Of a stretch of DNA of 64,000 nt, positions 1 through 15,221 are shown one piece after another. A model generated the notes under the pieces. The model was not told where the DNA came from and searched no databases. It saw nothing but the letters and a program-made list of their open reading frames with translations. The DNA is taken from NCBI GenBank assembly GCA_903813345.2, contig CAIIXF020000001.1:7073098-7137097 (forward strand), written 5' to 3'. The stretch is from Owenia fusiformis (taxonomy: Eukaryota; Annelida; Polychaeta; Sabellida; Oweniidae). Made by a program: the position numbers and the translations under genes. How positions within the stretch are numbered: the stretch's first letter is position 1; every line of letters begins with the position of its first letter.

Positions 1-845
1 AAACACCTACTGAGGTCTGAAAAAGTGAAATTTTCAAGGTCGAAGGTCAAGGTCATTAAACTAGGTCACAAATGATGTTATCCAAGTTTCTCAAAGTTTG
101 AGACTACAAATCAATTCTTGTCATCAAAATTCCAAGAAAACCGCTAACCTGTTCAACTTGAAATTTTTACACATGCAATAGCAGACTAGTGCCAAGATCT
201 GATTAGGTTTAGGGCATGCTGGGTAAACTACGTGGTGGCCATTTTGAATTTTTCAACAAATCTTGTAATCAAAATTCCAGGAAAACCACTTATCCGTTCA
301 ACTTGAAATTTTTACAGATGCAAGAGCAGACTATTGCCAAGATCTGATTAGGTTTTGGGTATGCTGGCTGAATAACATGGTGGCCATTTTGAATTTTTCA
401 ATTTGCCGGCCATTTTGAATTTTTCAACTTGCTCCAAATTGACCAAATTTTTTTTTTAAAAACATCTACAAGTTCTCAGAAGTTCAAATCTGACCTTAGA
501 TTTCAGATTGGACCTTTCGTTGACCTTCAGTGACCTTTAAAAGGTCAAAAATTTGATTTTCTAAATTGATATTTTGGATTTAAATTTAGGTCAGCTTAAT
601 TACAAAACACCTACTGAGGTCTGAAAAAGTGAAATTTTCAAGGTCGAAGGTCATCAAATAAGGTCACAAACAATGTTATCTAAATTTTCCCAAAGTTCAA
701 GACTACAAATAAATTCTTGTCATCAAAATTGCAGGAAAACCGCTAACCTTGTCAACTTGAAATGTTTACAGATGCAAGAGCAGACTAGTGCCAAGGTCTG
801 ATTAGGTTTTGGCCATGCTGGGTAAATTGCATGGTGGCCAGTTTG
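1..845. repeat. Tandem/segmental repeat, about 604-bp register
   Basis: The block that opens the window (aaacacctactgaggtctg) recurs at 605, giving a 604-bp register. Inside each copy a roughly 145-bp module ending in ggtggccattttgaattttt recurs near 109, 258 and 706. No coding potential was seen. The array is cut by the left edge, so its true extent is unknown. It is probably a satellite or the core of a repeat-bearing transposon. Confidence 0.8.
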
Positions 846-876
846 CTCTTCAAAGTGCGATATTTATCACTGTGTG

Positions 877-1074
877 TCTTGTTCTATATTAGCTTCATGC
901 AGGATAATGCATTAGCTCAATATTATCCAATGTATTGGCATCTCTTGTTCTATATTAGCTTCATGCAGGATAATGCATTAGCTCAATATTATCCAATGTA
1001 TTGGCATCCCTTGTTCTATATAAGCTTCATGCAGGATAATGCATTAGCTCAATATTATCCAATGCATTTGCACC
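877..1074. repeat. 66-bp minisatellite, three copies
   Basis: The unit starting gttctatattagcttcatgc begins at 881, 947 and 1013, an exact 66-bp period with few differences. Since 66 is a multiple of three, one frame stays open across the copies and encodes a repeated 22-residue peptide. I read this as a consequence of the period, not as a gene. Confidence 0.9.
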
Positions 1075-1691
1075 CCTGACTTCAGTGGCACCTGGCACAG
1101 ATGGTACCATGCAATTGCAATATGTTAGGTGGGGAGAAGATGAAATTATAGAAAGATGCAATAGGAAACATGATACAGGTCTGGCAAGTGTGTTGTATAT
1201 GTCCAATGTATGAGTTGTTGCATTAACTATTCCAAAGATTATAGCCAAGTCAGCAGTTTTAGTACTAGGTTCTAGGCAGTAGGTTATAAATAGAAGAAAA
1301 GTAACATTTAGTACAAACATTGAGCACAACAAACAAGTATGAATCAACATATACAATACAAGATAAAATATAATTTCTTATATATATATAGATAGATTAC
1401 ATTTACATATGATAAGCAGCTACAATTAAAATACAATTACTTTTTTAGGATTAAGATTCATAGATAAACTACTACATAACAAACAATGTACAGCAAAACA
1501 TGTCTTAAGCAAATACAGATGGGACCAGCTAAAAATATTCACTGAGAGAGTGTCTGCAGTCTGCATGAGGAAGTTCACTTAATGTACATAAAGGGACGGA
1601 AAAAGCCTGTTCAACATTTAGCATTTCTTTAGAAAGGTTTTACTCTAAATTTATTACCAATAAATATATGTACTATCAATGAATGTATTGT

Positions 1692-1915
1692 AAACAGCGG
1701 ATTATATAAAAATGGACTGTAACAAATACCCGGATTTGTTGGTTTTCAAAAAAAATTATTTTTTGATATCACTTTTTATGCCTGGCATAAAAAGTGATGT
1801 CCCATTTTATGCTGAGCATAAAAAGTGATATCTCATTTTATGCTGGCATAAAAAGTGAAATCCCATTTTATGTTACAGTATTTGTTACAGTCCATTTTTA
1901 TATAATCCGCTGTTT
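1692..1915. mobile_element. MITE with 38-bp perfect terminal inverted repeats
   Basis: Positions 1692-1729 (AAACAGCGGATTATATAAAA...) are the exact reverse complement of 1878-1915. The interior holds about three copies of a roughly 34-bp palindromic module built on ttttatgccagcataaaa. The flanks read GTATTGT and GTATTAT, a possible 7-bp target duplication with one mismatch. There is no coding capacity and the superfamily is not identified. Confidence 0.85.
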
Positions 1916-4900
1916 GTATTATCTGAAACAAAAGCATTAAATATTTAGCAGTTGATATAATATGTAGGATACTTCTATATGCATACATGTATATGATAAA
2001 TGTTTAAGAGAGCCTAGATATCTAATCCATGTAATCAACAGGGTCAAAGGGGTGAATGTTTGGGAGGAGAGATTTGTTCATGATTGTAATTGATCCAATC
2101 CTTCTCTTTAACATTGTATTCTTACATGTTTTCTCTTCTCATAATAATAAATTAAAATACTGTGCAAAAGCAGAGGGGTGAAAGTGGATGCATGGGTAGA
2201 ATAGGAATGATATGAACTACAAAAATCTGAATTAAGGATAGCCATTTCTCTTTCCCCTTTTGTTAAATATGAAATGTTTACTAATTACAACCCAAAGGGC
2301 AACATAAAATATATGAATATTATCTGTAAGTTGATGACATATTACATTGACTATATAGGCTAAATTCACCAGATTACTTCAAAAGAGTTATTTGCTATAT
2401 GCCTCATTAATGTTATATAAGTGTGATATCTCCATCTCTTTATTTCTTTTTTATTAACCAACATTCAAGATCAGCAAGTTCTCCCCTGATTTACTACTGT
2501 ATATTAGTACATTCTGTGATAAGAACCTGTTATGTATTATCAGGTTATTATCATAATTTCAGTGATTGATGATGTTTTGTGGAGGAAAATGATGAGACTT
2601 ATTGGTTACTGTTGTTGATAAGTGAAGTGTTATGAAATGATATTTTAGATTATTCCTGACACTATATCCTATACTTGATAAGATAACCGGTGAGGATAAC
2701 CCAAATGTTAACAACTCCAATCGATCAATTAATCAGCCAATGTTATGCATTTATATGTTCATACTTCAAGGTAGTTATATACCTGGAGGCATAAACATTA
2801 CTTTTAGATAAATTTTATATAACCGTGTATTAAAATGTTCCTTACATCAATGCATTTGATAATCAACCTAAAATCAAAAAGTAAGTTTCATGATGACACT
2901 CAGGAAATGCAGGAAAGGAAACGGCCATGACATTTTATTTCAAAATGGTGGATAGTAAGTGAAGATTCAACATTGAATTAAAATGCTTTGCCATGAGCAT
3001 TCAGCTTTGAAATTATTATTGTATCAATTACAGTATAAATATATAAGCGCAAATGCCAAAGGGAAGGGTGGCTAAAAACTTTAAAGAAATCCAACAAGAA
3101 AAGCAAACTGTAAGTGTAAATCTGTCATAAGAAAAGTAGACATAACATAGACACTCTACAAAAGGTAACATCCATTACCTTTTAATACTGACCAGTGATT
3201 TTGTCTCAAAGCAAGAAAACATTTTCATCCCTGATGGTGTTATATAAGAGAGTAAGGGATCACGAAAGCCCATGATGAAACTGACCAAAGCATTGTTTTA
3301 TTGTATGAGAATTTGAAGGATTGCGGATGCTCCACAAACATGACAAATGAGAGTCAACTAGAATTGAGGTGTAAGGTATCTGCAAAACTGTAAGTTAATA
3401 TTTTGTTTTTCTCTCATTATTGGATTGATGTAATATCTTTGCAATTATCTATGTTACATTTCAATATGGGGATAGATCTATACTCCCTCAGTATAGTTTT
3501 TTGAGATACATGTACATATATTGAAAACTGATACTATGATGATAATACTGAATTCTGATTTTTTCAGAAAGATGATTGTTTCCTTTCCATGCTTACAAGA
3601 ATGATGAACTATCCACAAAGAATTACAGCAAGAATTATGGACTTTTTAATGATTTTGTATGACATATACCAACTTATGTTTTTAGCCCACACCGAGTAGC
3701 TAAAACAGATAGTGTTATCCAAATTACATTAAATCTCACTGGATTAAGCTAATCCAAAATATCTATTAGCAGAAATAGAGATGTAAATCTCAGGGCTATA
3801 CCCTGTCTATATGAGCACATACCATTACGTTAAACACATATTAGGAATGCTTGATTAGCCTCTTCACCAATAACCAACTATTGCCTCTAAATCAAATAAT
3901 GCTATCTCCCAATCAGTAAATCAAACATGTCAATAGACATATAACAAGATTATACAGTATGGTAAGTCAAATCGAGATGCTTGATACAAGCACCGATTTT
4001 GCAGAGCGCTAAAACATATATTATTTTAACCTTGGGAATTGTAAAATCCAAATGCTAGTAGTGTGAATAGACATTTTCCAATGAGAAGCATCCAACTTAC
4101 ATATGTAAGACACCTGTTGAAACATCCATCACTTTTGAGAAATGCAGCAATAAATATTTTATTTATCTAGAATATTGTACATGTTCATGTTCTGATCAAT
4201 ATTATCTGGTGGATATTGTTTTATTGTAGTAATAAAGCTTGCATGTACATATATACCATTATACCATGTAAATGGTTGTTATGAGAATATGGTACAAGTC
4301 ACAGAGGACAGATTTGCATTAATTGACTGTATATGGTATAATCACAAAATATGCAATTTCATTTTATAGCATAATCACCAGTACAATGGTTAAAAATTTC
4401 TTCACTTCTATATTTACTAGATTATTTATTTAATCAATATCATATTTAACCTTTGTGTATAATATGCAAAAGTATTATGAATAAAGAAGATTAGAGAAGT
4501 GGAATATCATTATAAAATTCAAGAAAATAATAAACTCAATTGAGATCATATTTAACTCTTACATAAACCACATTTCATTTTGGCAAATTTTTAAATCAAA
4601 GAAAATATTAAAACAATAAGTAAATTGTATTTCTCTAAAGCAAAAACCCTAAGCAGACCTAGAATAATAAACCTGTCACTTGGTTTCATATGATATTCTT
4701 TAATCTAAAGTAAGTAACAGCTGCACTTCATGCATGCACTAAAGCATAAACATATCCAATAATACCAACCTCAACCATCAGGTAACAAATCAATCATAGT
4801 CTAACTGCATATAGCAAAATACATAAACGAAGCAAACCCTTACGTTAATGGCATGGTTGTCATGTTCCCTGACATAATTTCATCATTTGACATACATCAA

Positions 4901-7385
4901 GAGCAATAGCAGTCACACTTGGGAGTACTAAGAATTATATTTGGAATCATTGAATGCAATATGCCAGAAGGAGAGTATTGGGTTCCATGACCGTGCCAAG
5001 AATGGTAAGGGGGATAAAAGATTATGTAGCGCCAATGTGGTAGTTTGGGTTATGTGAAGTAACAGGTTGCCAGCTTTTACTGCAAATGTAATTTAAATGC
5101 TGAAGAACAACATCAAAATAATCTACTTTAGCGTCAAATAGCCATCTACTTGTACTGACAATTTCAATAAAAAGAAGACTAAGTGGCCCGTCTAAGTTTT
5201 GAAATATTTTGATGTTGTCTTCAAATAAATGGGTTGAGAAAATGAAGTAGTTAGTTAAGGGTTTTATGCTGCCACCCTTTTTCAGAATCCTCTTAACATT
5301 CACAATCTTGTAGATGATAAAAGGGTCCACATGGCCAGAGAACCAATCCAGATTCAAAAATTGTCTCTCATGTTTCCATTTGCATGTTTAAGAGACTGGC
5401 CTTGTTTCTAAGAGCCTTTTAGTCTGAATATGATTGCATCAGTTTGGTGTATTGATTTCATATATTTGGCTTGCTCTGAAACAAATTAAGACTAGACTAA
5501 ATTGCTCATTGTTCCTTGATAAACTATGTTCCAGTAGCTTCAAATGGTTCAATATATCAGCCTAAAGGGGAATGAGCTCTGAAAATTACAACATGGAAAC
5601 AAAATAAAGATTCTGAATTGTTGCAGTATGGATTGGATTTGGTGGATGGCCTAAAGTGGCAAAATGTTAGCCAATTAGAACAAAGGGTAACATCACATGA
5701 CCCTACCTGACCAAGAATTCGCCAACATCTATTCCGACAAGTCTCTCCCTCAAAAATAGAAAACAACAGGTTAGATAATAGAAAGTCAAATAAAATATGA
5801 AAATTAGTTAGTTGCTGCACAATACTCATTTGCTTTAGAAATTAATAGTCCCTGGAGAAAATTCATGATATTGATTGTTTGAAACATGTATAAATTAATG
5901 CCCTTTGTGCCTTTCTATTGCAGTTGAAATTTACCCTAGGAACATGTTTTACCAAAGTAAAAAAATTCCCATGAGAAGCAACTCTGGACCTGAGATGATG
6001 ATATTATATTCAAGTTCTTTTCTCTTCATTTCAATCAGAAAATCAACTAATATATGTACATTGTATATTATATTCAAGTTATTTTCTCTTCATTTCAAGG
6101 AAATTCATACAAGGGTTTCCGAAACACAATCACAAAACCTCAATGTTTTCAAACACATTCAAAGTATATCCATGGGAAGGCCATGGTACTAGTATATCCC
6201 AATAAGTCAATATCATTATTTAAATAAATCGTTGTGCCTGATTTTGTGGCAGTGTGACACCTATGTGGCACCTGCATTCATTATGGTATATCTCATATCT
6301 AAAGGCTATTCATGCATCATTGGCTACTGACAATGATAAATTAAGTACCTGCGTTTATGCAATCATTTTTGTTAAATCTTCTCCAGCAAAACCTGATTTT
6401 AGTATTCTACCCCACAGTTTGGAAAGGATAAAGAAGTAATTTATCAAATTAAATCAACAAGACTAAATAAGTTTCAATTGAATTTGCATCATCTGAAATC
6501 TGTTTTCCTGACTTAGTCTGTAATATTAAACCTTTTTGTGGTTAATACTATCATACAGAGACAAATAATCAGTACTGTTTTTATCTTAATACTGATGATG
6601 CCTAGCGCTATGTTACTAATAATATTAGTGTTATTAAAAAAAATCTAATATGGTATTATATTTTATTCTTATTTATAGTCAAAGTCCTCCAAACAGATTG
6701 AATCAGAAACACTAGTTGCACAATTTGAAAAACAAAAAGCCAGTAAAGTACAATAAAAATAGTTATGTACAATATAAAAAATTGATTAAACCTAGAGAGT
6801 CTCTAACAAAAGTATTGATTCTGTTTTGAATCCACCTGACTTAATAAATTAGTCTGCTACCATTACAAAGACACAAGTCCTCATCAAAATGACTAAGATG
6901 CCCCTAGTGACCACTCAAGGAAGATATACGCACCAATCACTGTGAACTGTAATGCTGAAGATACATCTAAATGCACCCTTGCATAAGGAGCATAATTGTT
7001 ATGTAAATTTTCTTTTCTAGAGGTTCATTTTCTGCTTGCCCACTGCAGATAGGATTAATCGAACAATTAATGAATTTGCCCATTGTCAACCAAAACATTA
7101 TTTATGATGGTAATAAGTAGTTTAAGCATATGTGTTTGTTGAGGTACGCAAGAATGAAACTTCAATGAAAATCATGTACAAGTGTTGTCCTAAACTAATT
7201 GTTTTCAATTGAAGTTTCTATTATTAAAACAAGAGATTTTCTCATAGCAATATTGATACATAATCTTAATTGATATGCAGATATATGATTGGAGTAGGTC
7301 AGGGTACTGATTATTAGGTACCCAAAAAGAATTTAGCCAACATATACATTACAAATTTTTTACATGTGTGAACTTGTAAACCTCC
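1916..7385. other. AT-rich non-coding stretch, probably Kv2 intron
   Basis: No exon, RNA gene or full mobile element was recognised. The only clear local structure is a direct repeat of about 37 bp (tattatattcaagttctttt...) near 6004 and 6069. The longest open frame (5022-5357, minus, 111 codons) has no recognisable domain and no convincing splice context. On the minus strand the stretch lies downstream of the Kv2 first coding exon and is inferred to be intronic. Confidence 0.5.
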
Positions 7386-7390
7386 ATTAT

Positions 7391-8222
7391 CACAGACTGG
7401 TATCGAAAGATTTGTCCGCTGTGACGGAGCATGCTATTTTTCATAAAAACACTAAGAATGCTTCACGATTTATTTTTTAACTCATATGTTTCGTTTTATC
7501 AAATATTATTACTTACTCCATGCAATGGATATATCATTTGCGTGTAACCTTCACTTCTGTTTGAAGTCCAATAACGCTAGGAGTAAAATCTATTGAAAAC
7601 GGCGCCAGAGTATCAAACTCTAAAATGTGCCATTTCTTTTTTACCTTTTTAATGGCATGATATAGTGACACAATAATATTAACATATGTTTTAAGCATAA
7701 CTCTGAATGTATTAATGAGATATTAATGCATTGGGTCTTTTTAGTTTTTTTAATAAAAAATAATATTAATATTTTTTGTCCGCTGTGACGGAGCATTTTC
7801 ACAGTTCATATTTGCAACTCCTCCGTCACAGCGGACAAAAAAATTAAACATTATTTTTTACAAACGAATTAAAAAGACCAAATACATCAACATCTCATTA
7901 ATACCTTCATAGTTATGCTGAAACCATGTGTAAATATTATCGTGTCACTATATCGTGCCATTAGAAAGTTAAACAAGAAATGGTACATTTTGAAGTATGA
8001 TACTCCGGCGCCATTTTCAATAGCTTTTCTTCCCAGTGTAATTGGACTTCAAACAGAAGTGAAAGTTACCCGCAAATGATATATCCATTGCATGGCGTAA
8101 GTAATTTTGTATGGTATAACGAAACATATGAGTTAGAAAATAAATCGTGAAGTATTCTTAGTGTTTTTATGAAAAATAGCATGCTCCGTCACAGCGGACA
8201 AATATTTCGATACCAGCCTGTG
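7391..8222. mobile_element. 832-bp foldback element, family A, CAC...GTG ends, 5-bp TSD
   Basis: Two arms of about 400 bp are inverted copies meeting near 7800-7815. Each arm carries tccgctgtgacggagcat at both its outer and its inner edge, so the motif occurs four times. The outer ends are CACAGACTGGTATCG and the complement of CACAGGCTGGTATCG. The 5 bp on each side are identical (ATTAT at 7386-7390 and 8223-8227), marking a precise insertion. No open frame of note. A long hairpin would form in any read-through transcript. Confidence 0.9.
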
Positions 8223-8227
8223 ATTAT

Positions 8228-11200
8228 AATGCTTCGAATAATAATCCCAGGTGACCGCTGTTGAATTGTTTTAGCACATTGGGTTTGATTGAAGTCAATA
8301 TGTAATAACTCAGATGTGAGTAGGTAGTTACCAGTTTGACCACCAGGTGGCTCGTTCAGGTCAGATAGCATGGTGGGTATACTAGTATTAGAAAGTTCCC
8401 TTGAACTTAAATATTCATCAGTTTTAGTGGTTCAGTTTTCATATCACCCTCATGTATCTAATAGTTATGCAAACTAAAATATGTCCAATAAAAGAAAATA
8501 TTATCTGTCAAATACAAGAAAAGATATTTCACTTTTTGTGATTTTACAACATGGGGTCTATGGGAATCTTCTCGAACTTGAAGTCACATTTTCCAAAAAT
8601 ATTAAGTTGATAAACAATTTTCGAAACCATTATTAGATGGACTTTTACCAAGGATTTCAAATATGACATCATGTCAACTAAATTTTGAATATTTTATGAT
8701 GTAAATCAAGAATATTTCTACTCGCATCTGGTCTATTTGACTTAAATATTTATTTCCACAGATACAGAATTGCTTTACAGTGTCCAGAACTGTTTCTATT
8801 GCTTGATATAATTTATTTTAGATTGTTTTGTAGTTGAAATACTCAATATTTTGTCACAAGAACCATTCTCAAATTCAAATGCTAAACATTTTGTTTTCAG
8901 TACAATAATACAAATGAACTGCCAAGTATTCAGGCAACCCAAATCCAATGTAATTTAGGCATTGCTTTTTACAATGTCTTTTTAAAAATTGTTTTAATCA
9001 ATTTCCCCTGAACCAGGTCCTTATTTTCTAATTACTTTACTCATTTGGTGTCAACTTGAAATCAAATTATACATGTTTATTGAATTAAAAATGTTTTTCA
9101 TTTTCTGTTTCAGTAACAAAGATGGAAGAATGTTAACATACATGGCTAAATACACTAAGGACTATTGACATATAATATTATACAGAGAGGATTTACCCTA
9201 AAGGAATTGATAGGAACAAAGTTGATGCCTTTCTTCAGGGACCTATTTCTTCACGGACTGTATGCCTTGCAAGGCCTACACAAAAAATAACTTTTATCTT
9301 GATGGACAATATTTTACAACCAGAAGCAATCAGTAAAACTGTTAATTGTGAAAAAGAGTCACAGTCATAATTGATAAGAAATACATGTTAGTTTTGTAAA
9401 TAAAACAAGTTTTTAAAACAGTATAGCAATATATTAGTACATAGGGAATGGGGTTTCAAGAGTGAGTAGGTAAATGCCATAGGTGTTAACATTCTTGAAC
9501 TTATCATGGTTTTTACTTTATCTTTTCGCTCTTGTACAACCAGCAGAACATAATAAATTCTGTGCTTATTTACTCAAATCTTTGTTTGTTTTCAACAGAG
9601 GATATTGCTCTTCGAATAAGATTTAAGCACACACTCAATCGAATGCACTCTTCCAAAAAGAATTTATCTTTGATCTAACCTTCATCCAATCAGGCATGAC
9701 TATAATCAAAATTGACTACCCCATCAGACTTTGAGTCAATGTACTGCCTACAAGAAGCTGACATCCATTTCAAAGTTAATATTCCCATAAAATAGTATGG
9801 ATTGAAAAGAACAAAAGATTTGAAGCAATACCACACCTTTCAAGCAAACTGGCAAATGAATGTATATTACTGTTTCACCTGCAAATATTGATAACTCAAC
9901 TATTTATTGGTCATTCACTGAAATGTTATATGTGGAAAAATACAGAGTTGGTTATTTACATCAGAAAATGGTTATTTTCCTCTGGAGCAGAAAATTGGTA
10001 TTTTCCAGTAGACCTATTGAGCAGAGTTAAGGCAACTTTAGTACACCTGGCCTTCGTCAAAACATGCTGTTCAGAATGTGAGCTCAAAACACCTGTCAGT
10101 GTACAGATGTATTATACTGAAATGTTAGAATTAACTTGAAAACCTCTCCAAGATGCTTGTTTGGTTTGTAGAAGGGTGTAATAGGCAAGAGCAAAGAGAA
10201 CCACAGTAGAAAATCATGAAGTACAAAAGTATTATGGTAAAAGTATGATTTCATCAGCTTAATCAAATAACTCTAGTAACCTATAAGATGATCGAAAGGT
10301 AGTATTTCTGAACGTATACCCAAATAATACCAACCACCAGAACACATACCTACTATGTTCAATAACAAACTAAAATGAAATTGTGTTCAACTAGTTTAGA
10401 ATTTAGTGGGATTCTACATCATGGGAGTCACTCCATGAAAACACAGATAGTCATATTGTACATAGTTGTCTACATCAATATGAGGAATACGTTTATAATC
10501 CTTAATAAACTAGCTGATTATGCTTCTATAGCAACTTGGATATTTGGCATATATATCAATATATAAGCTATATATGACTAGCAAAATCAAAATATAATTA
10601 ACTGCAGTATGTAGCCTTATTCAATGTGCAAGGATTCCCAGTCATGCAGTCATATAGTTGCTCCTTTATAAATCCAATCAAGACTTATATTAGACAGACT
10701 TCCTGAAGGGAATCAGAAATGTGCTGTCAGGCTTCATGCCACCATGGTAACAAGCGAATTGATGGTTTAAGAGTGAAAATTGACTGATAATTGATTATGC
10801 TTGCATGAACTAAATCTCAGAAACCATAAAAACACTTGTTCACTATCCTTCTACTGTAGTTGCATGCAAGTTGATTTTGCAATTGTGAGAACATTGACAT
10901 CTGAAAGAAAGAATGAAAATATATGCCTTTAATACTTGAAGTTGTTTGATATATAAGAATCAAAAGAATCATTCTCTTCTCAACTATTGGATGGGATCTC
11001 AAATAGGACACTGTTATATATACTGGTCATACAGTCATATTCTTTGATTTTTCATTTCAATCATGGCCATTTTTATTTTCCCACTCCCAAGAAAAATATC
11101 ATACAGATCTTTCCATTCTTTGTTTACATTGTATAATAATTTGAATAGATAGGAGCTAATAAAAATAGAAAAACACAAATTGACATGCCTTGACGTGATA

Positions 11201-14200
11201 CAATTATAAACAAGATGGCTCTTGACATGAAGCTAAACCTTACCCTGGAGACCATGCAATGTTGTCAGATAGATGAGTTCTCAAATTTTTCTTGGCCTCA
11301 TATTGTAATTCCAGTATGAGATGCGACAACATACCAAATGTGATGTACAATGTGGATGCTGATTCAAAATATGGGAGTCACATCAACCTAATAAACTAAT
11401 TGTGCCCTACAGTGAATCTTATCTTTCCTTATATCGATTAATTCAAATCCTCTTCGGATGAGTATGTCTTGAGAATTGAAAATCCCTTCAATAATTTTTG
11501 ATATTCTGCTGTCCTACACTTAACAGGGCTAAATCTTAATTGAAACAAATATATATGTTGCATTTTTCTTGAGGATAGACTGTCAATGTTGGATTATAAT
11601 TTCTTGACCTGGATCTACATGATGATAATCCAACTTTTTCAAGTAAAGTCCCATTTATTGGATATGCTTTGACAATTGTTTATTTTGTTTTACTAGTTTG
11701 ATGATTGGGTTGACTTGTTCCAGTGTATTTTTAATGTAACATACAATTATTATAAATTAATCATTTGTTTTGCCAAGAAGAAGTCGCTTTTAGAGGATCT
11801 TGAGATTGCAAGTTTGGCATCTTTCGTGAATTTGTGGGTATTGATTTCTTAATTAGTTTACATATTTTGGGGACATATTGTATTGATATTCAATCCCCAT
11901 CGTTGGCATCTTTCAATCGTTCATGTGTAAAGATGCTTGTATTATTTCCAGTTGGTAATTCAGTTAATACTGAATGAGATTGAAAATTGACCAGGATCTT
12001 AGAGGGCAAAGCTACACATTAGAATGCCATTTTCCTCACATACTTTGCCAAATCCTCAACACATTTCATTTGAATACTGATGAATGGTTCTGGTGTAAGG
12101 TTCTTTACAGTGCCTCTAAGTACATTAATTTAGATTTGCTCTTAAGTATCTAATGTCTCTCATCCTTAAGTCAATATAGGAATTCAATAGAATTCCCAAC
12201 TGATTTAATAACACCAATAATCGCCGAACTGGCTATTACATACAAGCAGTATTCAGTTCCTAATCCAAGCTGAAGTAATTTTCTGATATGTTATGAATGT
12301 TGAACAAATGAATGGCTGATTGGATATCAAGCACTTGCTTGCATAATTAATGGTGTCTTGTGTACATTTATGCATTGGTGTTTGACTCAACCAACATTAC
12401 GTGTTGTGTCGTCTGATCGCAGTACCAGTCTGTAAAATACATAATTGAACTGAAGGATTACACTGAACATGAGATAGGCTGGAATTTATTTCAGTGCATC
12501 ATACATCATACAAGTAGCAATGTTATATTAACTACTAATATTGGACTAGGTATATAGGTATAGGATAAGGTTGATATTAAAATACACCTCTTCAACCCAC
12601 TCATTGTGTCACATATTATTATACTATGAATGCAACGTTCTATTTGCCTTGAACTGTCATTTTGGTAGCCATCTTAATCTTCTTACGATTTCCCTTGGGA
12701 GATTTCAGTTAATGAATTCTCAATGGTTGAATGAAATGTGACAGGATTCTCTTTATGCATATGTGGATTCAATGTTGCCATACTGAAGACCAAATTAAGC
12801 TTCAATTAGATAGTACATTACCAGCTCTTGAATAAGAAAATGAACTAGAAGAAGACTTAACACCGAAAACCTGTCTCATGAACATACGACGTAATTAGTG
12901 TCTGTCTGAAGTTTGAGAAGTTCTCTGGGCAATTGGGTTAACGGATGGAAATCTAATATACATTGCTTCCTGCGAATCATTGCTTTATTGTTGAACAGAA
13001 ATCTCCAATTAAAGAAAGTAAGAGACATGTTTTGATAACATCTCGCTGATTCCAAGAGATGTGCTGGTGAGTCTGCTCATGTAATGTCACTTCGCTCATG
13101 TTGGTTGCCGGGTTTGTTGAAACCCTCCAAATAAAAGAATGCAATTTTACTCAAATACAACTACCTAAAGTAGTTGTTCCGCCATTTTTATACCAGCAAA
13201 CATATTCTCCATGCTTGAGAATTGAGATACAATTGGCTTTTTCATTTAGGATATTTTATAGGGCGATTGTAACATGATGTTTTTAATATCTTAGTACCAT
13301 TTTTAGTATTGGTTCTTTTGGAGTGATGTGGCTGTGTTGGAGGTTGTTTTTCTTAAGGTTTCTAGTGTCACGGTGTTCTGGTTGCAATATTAGGTATTGA
13401 CCCTGTTTTGTATCACATTTGCTTTAACATTTAAGATTCCAGCATAAAACACCAGATACCTAATCAGTGTCATCCAGTGTGCTTTCTGATATTGCATAAT
13501 ATGCAATCATTACCCTCACTGACTTCTTGTAAATTAAGATGTTCTGTAAACTGACCAATGTTTTTTGTTTATTTTCAGATGTTTACATACACATAAAGCA
13601 ACCAATTATAACTGATGCATCCCCGCCTATTCTATCTTAAACTTTTAAAAATATACGATAAAGCCATCTCAATTTTCTACTTACCTATACCAATTCATTG
13701 TTTCTTTAATTACATTTATATTTCATGTATCTTATACCTTAGTAACATTATGTGAAATTATATACTAGTAAATTAGCAATTACCAGCAATTAGAATTTAG
13801 AAAACTGTGTATATATGTAGCGATTGAGGCAAGGTTACTTATTGAATATAATTTAAATTGTTTCTAAGATCCATGAGAGAATCTTTCAATACAACAATGA
13901 ATAATGAGTACTTTGAACACCTACATTGCTTTCGATTTTTCTATGCTCCCTTTGTAATTATCACTAGAAAAAGCCCAATTGGCAATATTTAACGGAAAGA
14001 GAGAGAAAACTATTCATGCCAGTCACTTTGGTTAGTGATGTGGTGCATATAGAATGAGTTAGAAATCAAATGGTAAATCACTAAAAGACGACAGGCGTCT
14101 CTTAATAAGACTCATATTTGACTATACAGGGGCTTCGCAATTTGACTATATCGTTCTATCAAATTCAAATCAAAGTCACACTATTAATCGATTTTGGAAG

Positions 14201-15221
14201 TCAATTGCCGTATTTTGCAAGCTTATCTTAAGTTTTTCATTCTTATGCTAATCAAATCCTAATTAGCAACATCATAATACTGTGTCAGGTAACTTTAATG
14301 GGTTATTCCTCAATTCCGTGTAGATTCTGCTCTAATTAAATTAATTTCAATTTTCTCCCTGTCTCCTTGTGATTTTCATATTATTTTCACATTTAGAGGT
14401 ATGGCCGTTTTCATTCATGTGCTGCATTTTCGAGGCCACCCTGTGCATAAGAATATTGAAGGTATTTAGAGAAGATTGCAGATGTTTTGCCCCTAATATT
14501 GTACATATTTTCTTCTACATGTAGTTTGTTGTTTTTCATATTTCGAGTAAAGTGAAAACAAAATTGTGATTTTAGAATGATCAATTCATTAATTATAAAA
14601 AGATTGAATAGGATGTCCTAGAATAAGCACTCATAATCGATTTTAGAAGTGTGAAGAACCAAATTACATGTTCTTCCTTCTTCAAGGCGTTCACGGACGT
14701 CGTTACGACTTCAACATGATTTATCACGACATCCTTTTTAATGTTGAGTAAAGCAAATGGCGTCTTGAGATTATTTTAAAATATTGCACAACAGATATAT
14801 TCGATGGCGTAGAGGAATGCCACTACATCTCGTCTCGACGCAGCCTCTTAATCAGTCAAAAACATGGCACTATAATTAATGATTAAATTCTTTTGATGGA
14901 TTAACTGCTCTGGTATTATTCATGATTTACTTATCCTTGGAGGATAGAAGATATATTTTACTTTAATGCCAGCTTAATCCAGGGATGTCCCAAACCTAAC
15001 CATGTTGTAGTGTAATAGATCAATGGATGGGTCATGGCGCGGATGGCGTGGCAAACGTGCGGTAATGGGGATGTACGATCTGGTTTTAGGCCCTATTACG
15101 GTGTAATACCAAAACGCTGATACATTCACCCGGCAGTCTGACTCGGGAGCGTTTCAAAGGCTTCGGGGCTTAATAAAATGGCGGTCTCAAATCATACGAT
15201 GACGACCGTATGTATTCCCAA
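8228..15221. other. Non-coding stretch without recognised genes
   Basis: About 7 kb of AT-rich sequence with no exon, RNA gene or mobile element that I can support. Repeat content by eye is much lower than in the rest of the window, so unannotated regulatory sequence of the Kv2 intron is possible. Nothing in the sequence alone demonstrates this. Confidence 0.4.

Noticed and set aside
5022-5357. 111-codon minus-strand open frame
   Set aside because: It looks superficially protein-like, but I recognise no domain and the ends show no convincing splice sites. It is plausible by chance in AT-rich DNA.
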